Shown here: positions 1-8,276 of the stretch, piece by piece
Layout: the number at the start of each line of letters is the position of its first letter
How positions within the stretch are numbered: position 1 is the stretch's first letter
NCBI GenBank assembly: GCA_028819195.1
Contig: JAPPMF010000007.1
Location: 1-64,000, forward strand
DNA from: Bin55 sp028819195
GTDB taxonomy: Bacteria > Pseudomonadota > Gammaproteobacteria > Pseudomonadales > Azotimanducaceae
Length of the DNA stretch: 64,000 nucleotides
Direction of reading: 5' to 3'
Made by a program: the position numbers and the translations under genes
Notes under the pieces: model-generated
Told to the model about the DNA's origin: nothing
Seen by the model: the letters and a program-made list of their open reading frames with translations, nothing else
Databases searched by the model: none

Positions 1-198
1 GTATTTCGACGTGCTGGTTTAGTACCTAACAATGCAAGATTTGAAGACTACTTACGTGCAGCACGGAAATTAGTCCCCAAATTTCCCGCGGAACTTGATG
101 CTCCAGCTTGGGATATTGGAGGAAGATACTGCAAACCTAAAAACCCTCTCTGCGATTGCTGTCCGTTGAACGAACATTGCCCTAAGGTAGGGATCTGA
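1..198 (+). CDS. Endonuclease III / MutY-like DNA glycosylase, 3' end only
   Basis: The window opens inside this gene; only the last 65 codons are present. The fragment carries four cysteines spaced C-x6-C-x2-C-x5-C (CKPKNPLCDCCPLNEHC), which is the [4Fe-4S] cluster loop at the C-terminus of helix-hairpin-helix GPD glycosylases such as Nth and MutY. The preceding residues (AWDIGGRYC) fit the same family. Proteins of this family remove damaged or mismatched bases from DNA. The helix-hairpin-helix and catalytic Asp lie outside the window, so the exact subfamily cannot be decided. The gene ends at TGA 196-198. Confidence 0.75.
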   Translation, partial: VFRRAGLVPNNARFEDYLRAARKLVPKFPAELDAPAWDIGGRYCKPKNPLCDCCPLNEHCPKVGI

Positions 199-387
199 CG
201 CAGAAGTTACTTAACTAAGTGTACACCAAGAAAGCAGGTTGTAGGGAATGAGTATCAAAACACCTCATACACAGAAAGCCTGACACGCTCAATAACAGCA
301 CCTGATATTTAGCAGCGGGTGCTAATTTCGGTCCTGTTTCGGTGTACAACTCAACTCGACACCTTCAACCATTCGACGACGTACCCT

Positions 388-1416
388 CTATTCCGCTCCT
401 TGAATCCAAGTTCCCCAAGCTTCTATATCCCTTCCGAAATCCTCTCCGCTAATAGCCTTTAGGAAGTCTAGTGCTGGTGTCCTATGCTTCTCGTGTTCCG
501 CTCCCGCGTATGCGAGCAATAAGTCAGGCCTTTCACGAACCAGTGCCGCCGCGAATTCGGCATCTACTTCTGTAGCAACCAGGGACTCAAGAATTGCATT
601 GAATGCGAATGGATTCGTCCCTCCAAAAAGAGCCAAGAGAGACTCGCGAGCCTCTGACCACTGAACTTGATTCGTTTTGTCGGTACGCACCAATCCCTTG
701 AGCACTCTTTCAGCAACGCTTCTTACGAAACTCTCCGAGTCGATCAACGAACCAGCTAGTCCATGCCAGGACTTGTCGTTCTCGGGAAAATACCCAAGAA
801 CCATCGTCGATATGGCTCTGGCTGACCATGAAGCGTCTTTGGCTAACACATCAAGGGCTAGATCGTGATCCGATGCTTCATAAGCGCCGTCCATGAGCTC
901 CCAAACTTCTTTAGCGGTATCGCCGTTTGCACCGAAGTATTCCGCAAGCATCGGCGTCTTGTCTAGAGGAGCGTCGGCTTCAATGGCCTGGTACCGTGCC
1001 TGTACAAGAGCCGAGAACGTACCAAAATCTTCCTCTGTTGCTGTCTGCATCTTCTGCCAAACTTCCGGTAAGGCGATTGTCTCTGCTCCAGGCGACCGGT
1101 ATCGCACACCCGAACTGTCCTCTACACCGACCACTACCGTGTACATATCCATAGACCCATCTTCTAGATGCTTCATGAACACGAAGGCAGCTGCATCTGG
1201 AAATTCCAGGTCCCTCTTCATTACTGCTGCGCACGCATGAAACGGTTTATCAGGATCTAGTTCTTGAATAGACTCAAATAAATCGGAAGCTTTCCACTGT
1301 TTCAATCCGATGAATTCGACTGGGCCCCTGGGTCCGTCGAGAACTTGGGCAACACCAGGCGAGATGATTGCTACGCAAAGAGAAATTGCGCAAAACAAAG
1401 ATAATCCTTTCAACAT
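388..1416 (-). CDS. Secreted protein of unknown function with helical repeats
   Basis: A 342-residue protein starting at ATG 1414-1416, chosen because an AGGA motif lies about 9 nt upstream and because a clean signal peptide (about residues 1-23, ending in PGVAQ) begins here. An upstream in-frame start would add 31 residues in front of the signal. The mature part is rich in alpha-helix; the segment around residues 175-240 alternates short helices in a way that resembles HEAT/ARM-type repeats. No catalytic motif is seen and I do not recognise the family. It is transcribed away from the MBL gene at 1807, sharing the intergenic region with it. Confidence 0.6.
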   Translation of the reverse strand: MLKGLSLFCAISLCVAIISPGVAQVLDGPRGPVEFIGLKQWKASDLFESIQELDPDKPFHACAAVMKRDLEFPDAAAFVFMKHLEDGSMDMYTVVVGVEDSSGVRYRSPGAETIALPEVWQKMQTATEEDFGTFSALVQARYQAIEADAPLDKTPMLAEYFGANGDTAKEVWELMDGAYEASDHDLALDVLAKDASWSARAISTMVLGYFPENDKSWHGLAGSLIDSESFVRSVAERVLKGLVRTDKTNQVQWSEARESLLALFGGTNPFAFNAILESLVATEVDAEFAAALVRERPDLLLAYAGAEHEKHRTPALDFLKAISGEDFGRDIEAWGTWIQGAE

Positions 1417-1806
1417 GAGTTTTTTTCCTACATTAATAGATCGGTGTACCGCGACCAATAAAACAGAATCGCGTTTACGTAGATGCTCTGCGTAGTCTAT
1501 TTGGTACAAAACTTCATTTTAGTTTCTTTTGATCAAAAAGTGACCAATAATGTGCCTGCTAGGATTAGATGAATCAAACTATGAGAAATTTATCCTCGCG
1601 TTGGAAAATGATTCTCAATTGCGGGTTCCACAGCACGGCTGCTTTTCAGTAACCAAAAATCGAAGGGATCTAACAATTGGTTATAATGATTCACATGTAC
1701 TAATACTTTACGCTGTGGGTTGCTTGGTAGATTAGCAACACTTTGAACCCGCTATTTGTAAAGGCTAGCACTGCCCCAAATTGCAACTCAAAAATAGGAA
1801 TAGTTA
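1417..1806. other. Divergent intergenic region
   Basis: These 390 bases lie between the secreted protein (leftward) and the MBL/E2-E1-JAB-patatin operon (rightward), so promoters for both should be here. A 61-codon open frame (1550-1735, +) is present but has no ribosome-binding site and no recognisable family, and I do not call it a gene. No clear sigma-70 promoter or terminator stands out. Confidence 0.4.
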
Positions 1807-2931
1807 ATGGATTTTGAATTACCTTCTCGTGGGCTAGTTTTCTGGCCCGTTTCGAACGGAGACAGTACCACCGTAGTTGTGGACTCTGAAACATATCTTC
1901 AAATCGACCTGAACCACCTTGAAAAGTCTGATGACGACGATGACGCAAGTTGGCCCGTCGTTGATGAGCTCGTTAACCGACTTCCTCGTGTTGGGGATCG
2001 ACCATACTTGGCTTCGTTTGCTCTTACACATCCTGATCAGGACCATTGCAAAGGATTCACAGAACTCTTGGACAGAGTGGAGATCGGCGAACTGTGGTTT
2101 ACACCGCGGATTTTCCTGGAGTACAAAAAGGACCTCTGTAGTGACGCAGCTGCTTTCAAACAAGAGGCTGAACGTCGTGTCCACGAGACGATTAATGCCG
2201 ACGGGGATCCAGGTAGCGGAAATCGAGTTCGTGTATTTGGATACTCAGAGCTGTTAGAAGAAGACGAGTTTGAAGGTTTTCCGACTGATCGCCTAGCCAT
2301 TCCTGGCACTAGTATTAGCACAATAGATGAGACAAATGTCGCGAACAAATTTAGTGCATTCGTTCACGCACCGTTCAAGGATGACGAAGCTGGTGATCGC
2401 AACGACACGAGCCTTGCTCTACAGATGTCGTTGTACGAAGAATCTCTGAAAATGTGTGCACTGATGTTGGGAGACCTTTCCTATCCAGTAATCAATCGAA
2501 TTTTTGACAAGAGCACACCTCTTGATTTGGAGTGGAATGTGCTTCTAGCGCCACACCACTGTTCAAAGTCTTCTATGTATTGGAAGGACGACGATGAAGA
2601 ACAAGAAACTCTAAAGGAGCACATCGTCGATGCGATGGAAGAAGCTTCACGTAGCCCTAACTGTGTCGTGTCTAGCTCGAACAAGGTTCCAGAAAGCAAT
2701 AACAAAGGGGACGACCCACCACACGCAAAAGCCAAGGAGCAATACGAAACGATTACAGAGAGTTTTCTTTGCACCATGGATCAAGATTTCCCAATTGTCG
2801 TGCAATTTAGTGAACAGGGAATCGACTTCAAAGCCGAGTCGGTTGTAGGAGTCTCTGCAACTGAAGCAGCAAATAGAGCACAGGGTAATCAAAACGCACC
2901 AACCACTCCTCAAACCTATGGTATTAGGTAG
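1807..2931 (+). CDS. MBL-fold hydrolase, ComEC/Rec2-like, first gene of the E1/E2 operon
   Basis: A 374-residue metallo-beta-lactamase-fold protein. It has the core metal motif THPDQDHC (HPDQDH, residues 75-80), a preceding D34, the NDTSLAL strand typical of the ComEC/Rec2-like branch, LGDLSY and APHHCSKSS. No membrane segments are present, so it resembles the free-standing soluble hydrolase module of ComEC rather than the DNA-uptake channel. Family members hydrolyse phosphoesters, including nucleic acids or nucleotides; the substrate here is unknown. Its TAG stop is immediately followed by the GTG start of the next gene (zero-base spacing), which strongly suggests co-translation with the E2-E1-JAB-patatin protein. 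MBL genes beside bacterial E1/E2/JAB genes are a known comparative-genomic association. The ATG has only a weak Shine-Dalgarno (aggaatagttaATG). Confidence 0.8.
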   Translation: MDFELPSRGLVFWPVSNGDSTTVVVDSETYLQIDLNHLEKSDDDDDASWPVVDELVNRLPRVGDRPYLASFALTHPDQDHCKGFTELLDRVEIGELWFTPRIFLEYKKDLCSDAAAFKQEAERRVHETINADGDPGSGNRVRVFGYSELLEEDEFEGFPTDRLAIPGTSISTIDETNVANKFSAFVHAPFKDDEAGDRNDTSLALQMSLYEESLKMCALMLGDLSYPVINRIFDKSTPLDLEWNVLLAPHHCSKSSMYWKDDDEEQETLKEHIVDAMEEASRSPNCVVSSSNKVPESNNKGDDPPHAKAKEQYETITESFLCTMDQDFPIVVQFSEQGIDFKAESVVGVSATEAANRAQGNQNAPTTPQTYGIR

Positions 2932-5900
2932 GTGAATCGTGGATTTGAGTTGGCCGAATCTCAGTTGCGAGAGATAGCCTGTGCTTCTCATGGTACCATT
3001 TCGATAGAACGGATTGAACAAACACTTGGATGGTATTGGGTCTCCCTGAGCATAGGATTTGCTGGTGTCGAAACGGCTGAAGGAGGGCTTCATTTACGTG
3101 CACGAGAGAAATTCGTAATAGTAATATCTCGCGATTTTCCATTTCGCGCCCCTTCTGTAAAAGTTCCACATACACGTTTTGCCTACTGCTCGCACGTTCA
3201 GTGGAAACGCCAGCTGTGTCTATATGGTTCATCAGTAGAGTGGCGTCCCCAAGATGGCATGTTTGGATTTATACGAAGACTTGATGCATGGATCCGCGAT
3301 GCGGTAAACAACAATCTAGACTCTGAGGATGCTCCGCTACATCCACCTGTCGCATACTCCGTCGTCGATGATTTGTTAGTACCCAAAGCAAACACGCCTG
3401 TGGTGGCAAATAAGAATTGGTTTGGAGTAGCTGAATTACAGATACGCGAGGGAAGAGTTGAGATTGTTGGTTGGAAGCGGAACAATGAACCGTGGCCAAC
3501 AAATTTTGCACCAGCAATTCTGCTACACGAGAAATTTCCGTTCGAGTATCCTAGTACCGTAGGAGCACTGCTTGAAGAACTGTCGGATCATGGCATTGAT
3601 AGAAACTGCCTCCTGCGTATTCTGGCACTCTACTCCTGTAATGACTCCACAGATAGGCCACTCACAGTAATTCTTGGTACTCCTATGCGTCGCCCGGATC
3701 CATCGGGTCCTATTCTCCAACACCTAGCCGCGTGGCAACTATCAACAGCCGATACAAACCAACTAAGAGAGGTGGGACGGACATTGTTCACAGAAGGACT
3801 TCAAAGCAACTTTAATAAACAACCCCTTCTTAAATGGTGTGACACCGCAAAGGTTGGATGGTGTAATCTCGAAGAGATGCGACCAGAAGTAACAAGGAGA
3901 CGAGACTATTCGTCAGACATGTCTTGGTTTTGCAACAAGAGAGTTGCCATATGGGGTTGCGGAGCTATTGGGTCTAATGTAGCCGAGTTCATAGTAAGGG
4001 CTGGAGCTAGCCATTTAGTGCTGGTCGACCAAAAAGTGGTCACTCCTGGAATTCTCGTAAGACAGGGATTTGAAGATGCTGACATCGGAAAACCTAAGGT
4101 TGACGCGTTAGGCAATCGGCTGATGAAAATCAATCCAAACCTAACGATCAAGCAATGCCGCACAGACTTGATTACTCACTTGGTTGACGAGAATCGATTA
4201 GTAGAAGTTGATTTGATAATCGATTGTACGGCGTCCCAAGCGGTGCGGTCTGTACTCGAATACAACCTGCTTAGATTCTACTTAGATCGTCCACCAATTG
4301 CCAGTATAGCTATTGACGGACAAGCAAGTGCTGCTATTTCGACTCTAGCGAAACCTGCTCACAGCGGCTGTTCTTTGGACCTCTTTCGTCGGCTTAAGTT
4401 AGAGGCATGTAGAAATCCTTCTTTAAACGAACTGCTTGAAGCATTCTGGCCACAATCTGGTATTGGTGTCGATTTCCAACCCGAACCAGGTTGCTCAGAA
4501 CCCACTTTTGTAGGTTCACATGCTGATCTTGCGGGACTCACAGCTCGTTCGGTCAATTCGATTGCAAACGAGCTGAAGCGTGAATGCGAGCACACAGGAG
4601 TTGGCTGGATGTTTGAGAATAGGGGATCCATCCAAAAATTCTCATGGTCACCTGACAGAGTGCTCGTAGATACAAACCACAACTACTCTATAAGAGTTTG
4701 CTCTCTCGTTGAACGTGAAATGAAGGCTTGGACTAAACGATCCAGTCGAGTGGTTGAAGCAAACGTTGAGACAGGAGGCTTGGTTTTTGGGGAAATTGAC
4801 GAAGCCGCCGGAGTTGTTTGGGCAACTGAAGTGGATGGTCCTCCTGCTGATAGTCACGCTAGCAAAGATCACTTTACTTGTGGCATTGTAGGAACGAAGG
4901 AAGCAGTGGAGGGCAGAAGAAAGCGATTTCATGGTTCTGTCAACTGTATAGGCACCTGGCATACACATCCAAATTCTAGTTCGCTATACAGCAGGACCGA
5001 TGAACTTGCTGCCGAGCAATTCCTAAATGAACCAAATTCTGATAAGAGCTCTTGTCTACTGCTAATACTGGCTGGTGACCGGACGAAAGCCGAACTTGGT
5101 GCACATTTATTCAAGAGGTCTCCGAACGGTAAGCCAATCGTGAGTGTACGAGCTACTCGACACCTTGACTATGTACCCAAGAAATCGAAAGATATTGGAC
5201 TTGCTTTATCTGGCGGTGGATCTCGGGCGATTGCATTTCACTTGGGGTGCCTTCGTGCGTTGAATGACCTCAATCTACTTGGGCGCGTTCAGGTTATTTC
5301 GAGCGTATCAGGAGGGTCCATAATTGCTGCGATGTATGCTTATTCAACAGATTCTTTTCTAGACTTTGATAGGCGTGTAGTTGAATTCTTGGGACGAGGG
5401 ATCCAATGGGACATCGTTCGACGCATTTTGCATCCAAAATCTGTGTTTAGGTGGCTTTCTACACGTGCGAATCGCTCACGATTCCGGACATTCAGTCGAA
5501 CCGAGGTTTTTCGCGAATTCCTTTCAGACCACTTGTTTGGCTACCGTCTAGTCAAGGAAGTTGCGCGTCCTTCTCTTGATGTTGTGATCAACACAACCGA
5601 ACTTCAAACTGGGTCGGCATTCAGATTTGGAAGTCGGCGAAGTGGCTGTTGGCGGTACGGGACAATTTCAGGCCAAGATGCACTGCTGGCAGATGCCGTT
5701 GCGGCATCTGCGGCATATCCTCTCGTCCTTCCTGCTCTTGAACGGAAATACCGATTTACGAAATGTGGAGAAACTTCATCTCCAACTCGTGTTCTGCTCT
5801 CGGATGGTGGTGCTTTTGAAAACCTAGGCGTTAGCCCGATGGAACCAGGGAGGGATTCCACGATCAGCACAAATGTCTTCAATCCCAAGTACATAGTTTG

Positions 5901-6246
5901 CTGCGACGCGGGTACAGGACTTCTAGAATCAAACAATTACCCAACGTCATGGTTCCGGCGCAACCATCGCACCGCGAAATCCATTTTTAGAAAGGTACAA
6001 GATGCAGCACGAAATCGACTTCACTTAATCTCGAATAACAACGATCTAAAGGGATTTGTCTTATGTTATTTAGGTCAGCAAGACAAGGCTCTGCCTTGGA
6101 TTCCTTCGGGAATGCCTACTCGAAGTGAGGTCAAAGACTACAAGACAAATTTCGCTAGCCTATCCAACGAAGACATTCACCGGTTGTCTGTAAGGGGAGA
6201 ATTGCTCATGAGATTTCTCTGCGCGTATTACCTAGCAGACTGTTAA
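2932..6246 (+). CDS. E2 - E1(ThiF) - JAB - patatin four-domain fusion protein
   Basis: An 1104-residue protein starting at GTG directly after the MBL stop codon (taggtag upstream). Domains in order: (1) E2-like fold, about 10-130, with the FPFRAP strand and a candidate catalytic Cys96 in LCLY followed by EWRP; (2) a linker/adaptor region 140-330; (3) an E1/ThiF adenylyltransferase, about 335-560, with nucleotide loop GCGAIGS at 342-348, Asp366, and a conserved PGCSEPTF stretch whose Cys521 may be the E1 thioester cysteine; (4) a JAB/JAMM isopeptidase, about 590-735, with Glu613, HTHP 677-680, Ser687 and Asp690, a complete JAMM set; (5) a patatin-like phospholipase, about 753-1100, with oxyanion loop GGGSRA (761-766), nucleophile Ser793 in SVSGGS and DGG at 958-960. 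The first three modules match the Cap2/Cap3-type conjugation and deconjugation enzymes of type II CBASS; the patatin matches CBASS CapV-like effectors. No CD-NTase is nearby. The fusion of all four is inferred to be one defence machine that conjugates a target and releases or restrains a lipase. Confidence 0.88.
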   Translation: MNRGFELAESQLREIACASHGTISIERIEQTLGWYWVSLSIGFAGVETAEGGLHLRAREKFVIVISRDFPFRAPSVKVPHTRFAYCSHVQWKRQLCLYGSSVEWRPQDGMFGFIRRLDAWIRDAVNNNLDSEDAPLHPPVAYSVVDDLLVPKANTPVVANKNWFGVAELQIREGRVEIVGWKRNNEPWPTNFAPAILLHEKFPFEYPSTVGALLEELSDHGIDRNCLLRILALYSCNDSTDRPLTVILGTPMRRPDPSGPILQHLAAWQLSTADTNQLREVGRTLFTEGLQSNFNKQPLLKWCDTAKVGWCNLEEMRPEVTRRRDYSSDMSWFCNKRVAIWGCGAIGSNVAEFIVRAGASHLVLVDQKVVTPGILVRQGFEDADIGKPKVDALGNRLMKINPNLTIKQCRTDLITHLVDENRLVEVDLIIDCTASQAVRSVLEYNLLRFYLDRPPIASIAIDGQASAAISTLAKPAHSGCSLDLFRRLKLEACRNPSLNELLEAFWPQSGIGVDFQPEPGCSEPTFVGSHADLAGLTARSVNSIANELKRECEHTGVGWMFENRGSIQKFSWSPDRVLVDTNHNYSIRVCSLVEREMKAWTKRSSRVVEANVETGGLVFGEIDEAAGVVWATEVDGPPADSHASKDHFTCGIVGTKEAVEGRRKRFHGSVNCIGTWHTHPNSSSLYSRTDELAAEQFLNEPNSDKSSCLLLILAGDRTKAELGAHLFKRSPNGKPIVSVRATRHLDYVPKKSKDIGLALSGGGSRAIAFHLGCLRALNDLNLLGRVQVISSVSGGSIIAAMYAYSTDSFLDFDRRVVEFLGRGIQWDIVRRILHPKSVFRWLSTRANRSRFRTFSRTEVFREFLSDHLFGYRLVKEVARPSLDVVINTTELQTGSAFRFGSRRSGCWRYGTISGQDALLADAVAASAAYPLVLPALERKYRFTKCGETSSPTRVLLSDGGAFENLGVSPMEPGRDSTISTNVFNPKYIVCCDAGTGLLESNNYPTSWFRRNHRTAKSIFRKVQDAARNRLHLISNNNDLKGFVLCYLGQQDKALPWIPSGMPTRSEVKDYKTNFASLSNEDIHRLSVRGELLMRFLCAYYLADC

Positions 6247-6764
6247 CCTGTCTTACCTTACGTCTAATTCGAATATAACGGGTAGCGTTTAACAGGAATT
6301 TATAGTCAATTATGGTAACTGGTTCAACTGCTACTGCCTTTGCTCACTCAACCTGCATGTCGCAAAGGATCCTACATCTCTAATCAGGCTTGATTTAAAA
6401 TAGTAGTGTATCTAGGACGTAACAGTAACGCACCCGAAGTGGTGGTTGATAATTCATTCATACCTTCACACAGTACTGCACTCCACGCGCTCTTTCCGTC
6501 ATCACGTGAAAGCGAGATTTTGTTCTGTGGTCAAAAACACAACTACTAACCAATTCGCTTAGTGGGTTCAATCAATGTGTAAGTCCTATATTAAAGATGC
6601 AGCAAAGTTAACGATTTAAAAGAAAACAGCTAACAAAACTTGGTCAAGTGAGACATTCGCTATTGTCAACACAAACGCTTCTGGGAGAGTCTTGGAGCAT
6701 CGGGCATACTTTCGGCACGGATTATTGATGGCTCTTTGTACTCTGGAGGTTGTAGGGGGTAACT
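6247..6764. other. Intergenic region inside the E1/E2 locus
   Basis: These 518 bases separate the fusion gene from the second cassette (small protein, JAB, membrane protein). I see no convincing open frame, terminator or family signature. Its length suggests that the downstream cassette has its own promoter, but no consensus -35/-10 pair could be assigned with confidence. Confidence 0.4.
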
Positions 6765-7097
6765 TTGGTGGAAGACCCTGACCGAAATCCCGACGTTATA
6801 GACCTCACAGCCGCACTCTTCTCGATTCTACGAAAACAACCCGAATTTGCTTCGGTCATCTTTGACTCAGACAACTCTGAATCGCGACAACTCACAGGTG
6901 TCGGTTGTAGATCTCACACAATGGTTATGACAGATGTGAGGATTTCTATGTTTGCGGCCAGCATGTCAGACCAAAAACGTGACCTAAAACAAACGGGATT
7001 ATCCAGCAACCAGTTAGAAATTCGGATTGGTCTAGTAGATAACTGGGAATTGGGCTCAGTTGGAAGACCTTTCAAATTGCACCATTTCGAGTCGTGA
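6765..7097 (+). CDS. Small protein of unknown function preceding JAB protein
   Basis: A 110-residue protein with a GTG start and a purine-rich run (gtaggggg) about 7-13 nt upstream. Its stop overlaps the start of the next gene by four bases (GTGA), indicating translational coupling to the JAB protein. No signal peptide or membrane helix is seen. The C-terminal half looks beta-rich (TMVMTDVRISMF, LEIRIGLV). In bacterial E1/E2/JAB operons a small ubiquitin-like or target protein often occupies such a position, but I see no beta-grasp signature and no C-terminal diglycine (it ends HHFES), so that role is only a suggestion. Confidence 0.5.
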   Translation: MVEDPDRNPDVIDLTAALFSILRKQPEFASVIFDSDNSESRQLTGVGCRSHTMVMTDVRISMFAASMSDQKRDLKQTGLSSNQLEIRIGLVDNWELGSVGRPFKLHHFES

Positions 7098-7510
7098 AAG
7101 TAAGTGGAGGTAATGGGTGGACAGCTCATATTCATATGAAGACGAATCGAAGAATGCAGGAAGCTGCTCAACTAAATCGCGATGTTGAAAAAGGTGGAGT
7201 GATACTGGGAAGAAATTCCGAGTTAGCCAAAGTAGCTTTTCTAGATCTCTCGGCCGACAGCATCCTCTCTCGAGACCAATTTGTGCTCGGTACAAAAGGA
7301 CTCAATCAATATATCGATGAGTATTCGAGGTGTGTAGGTGGCACTCTCTACTGTCTTGGGACTTGGCATAGCCATCTCCCCGATAGCCCACGCTCGCAAC
7401 GTGCCATGAAAGTCGCAACAGAAGTCGCGCGTTCCTGTTCGACTCCTTTCGTATTCCTGATTCAGCGTCCTTCGGAAGTGCAAGCATTCATGGCGAAAGA
7501 AGGAAATTAG
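7094..7510 (+). CDS. JAB/JAMM-like protein with altered metal site
   Basis: A 138-residue single-domain protein of the JAB/MPN family. The Glu of the family is present at E32 (EKGGVILG) and the two metal histidines at H92 and H94 (GTWHSHLPDSPRS). Ser101 follows, but the aspartate expected three residues later, the third zinc ligand, is Ala104 (SQRAM). This contrasts with the intact JAMM site in the fusion protein upstream. It may be a pseudo-isopeptidase that binds conjugates without cutting them, or may use another ligand such as Asp97. It starts at GTG overlapping the previous stop and ends one base before the start of the membrane protein, so the three genes form an operon. Confidence 0.72.
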   Translation: MKVSGGNGWTAHIHMKTNRRMQEAAQLNRDVEKGGVILGRNSELAKVAFLDLSADSILSRDQFVLGTKGLNQYIDEYSRCVGGTLYCLGTWHSHLPDSPRSQRAMKVATEVARSCSTPFVFLIQRPSEVQAFMAKEGN

Positions 7511-7511
7511 A

Positions 7512-8276
7512 TTGGAGCATTTTGTTCGAATGTTCAACAAGACAAAATTTCTTCCCGACAAATACGCTGTTTCCGCTCGAATTGTTCCAGTTGTCTTAAG
7601 TCTGCTTCCTTGGTTAGTTTACTTTTTTGTAAAGGTCTCGCTAGATGTATCGAATTGGTGGTTTGGTCCCATCTTGGCAATTAGCCTAGTAATAGCTGCA
7701 GAACACATCGGACGTACGTTCGGTAAGAAACAGGAAGCAAAGCTGTTTGAAGTTTGGGGAGGTATGCCGTCAGTCGCGATGCTCAGACATCGAGATAAGA
7801 GAATTGATTCTATGACAAAACTCCGCTATCACAAGTTTCTGCAGGAATCCGTTCCTAATCTGTCCGTACCAACACCTGAAGAAGAGGCTAAGCAACCAGA
7901 ATTTGCAGACCAAGGGTATTCAGCTGCATGTTCTTGGTTGCGAGAGCAAACAAGAGACAAAGAAAAATTTCACTTACTTACCGAGGAAAACATCAATTAT
8001 GGTTTCCGTAGGAATATCTTTGGTTTAAAACCATTTACGATTACACTTGATTTGTTACTTGTAGCATTACACATCTGTTTACTAGTTTTGATGTCAATAG
8101 AACTTCAATGGATGGAGACCGTCCCTACGAGCCTTTTTGAATCGATGGGAATCTCGTTCATCGCACTCATGCATCTACTAATTGTAGTATTTATCATAAA
8201 TCCAGGTTGGGTACGTACCCAGGCAGAGACCTACGCGAAGCGACTATTGTCATCTTGTGACGAGCTTCAGAAGTGA
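7512..8276 (+). CDS. Four-helix membrane protein of the E1/E2 locus
   Basis: A 254-residue protein starting at TTG one base after the JAB stop; an ATG at 7530 is an alternative start. Two hydrophobic segments lie at about residues 24-44 and 50-66, a soluble charged region follows (about 67-170), and two more hydrophobic segments lie at about 178-198 and 208-230. The 2TM-soluble-2TM layout is common among pore-forming or membrane-anchoring components of bacterial conflict systems, but I do not recognise the exact family. Tight coupling to the JAB protein suggests that it is a partner or second effector at the inner membrane. Confidence 0.6.
   Translation: MEHFVRMFNKTKFLPDKYAVSARIVPVVLSLLPWLVYFFVKVSLDVSNWWFGPILAISLVIAAEHIGRTFGKKQEAKLFEVWGGMPSVAMLRHRDKRIDSMTKLRYHKFLQESVPNLSVPTPEEEAKQPEFADQGYSAACSWLREQTRDKEKFHLLTEENINYGFRRNIFGLKPFTITLDLLLVALHICLLVLMSIELQWMETVPTSLFESMGISFIALMHLLIVVFIINPGWVRTQAETYAKRLLSSCDELQK

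Noticed and set aside
1550..1735. 61-codon ORF before the MBL gene
   Set aside because: No ribosome-binding site and no recognisable family; kept only as a note in the intergenic entry.
2932..6246. Classical type II CBASS
   Set aside because: E1/E2/JAB and patatin fit, but no CD-NTase (GS...DxD nucleotidyltransferase) motif was found in any neighbouring protein.
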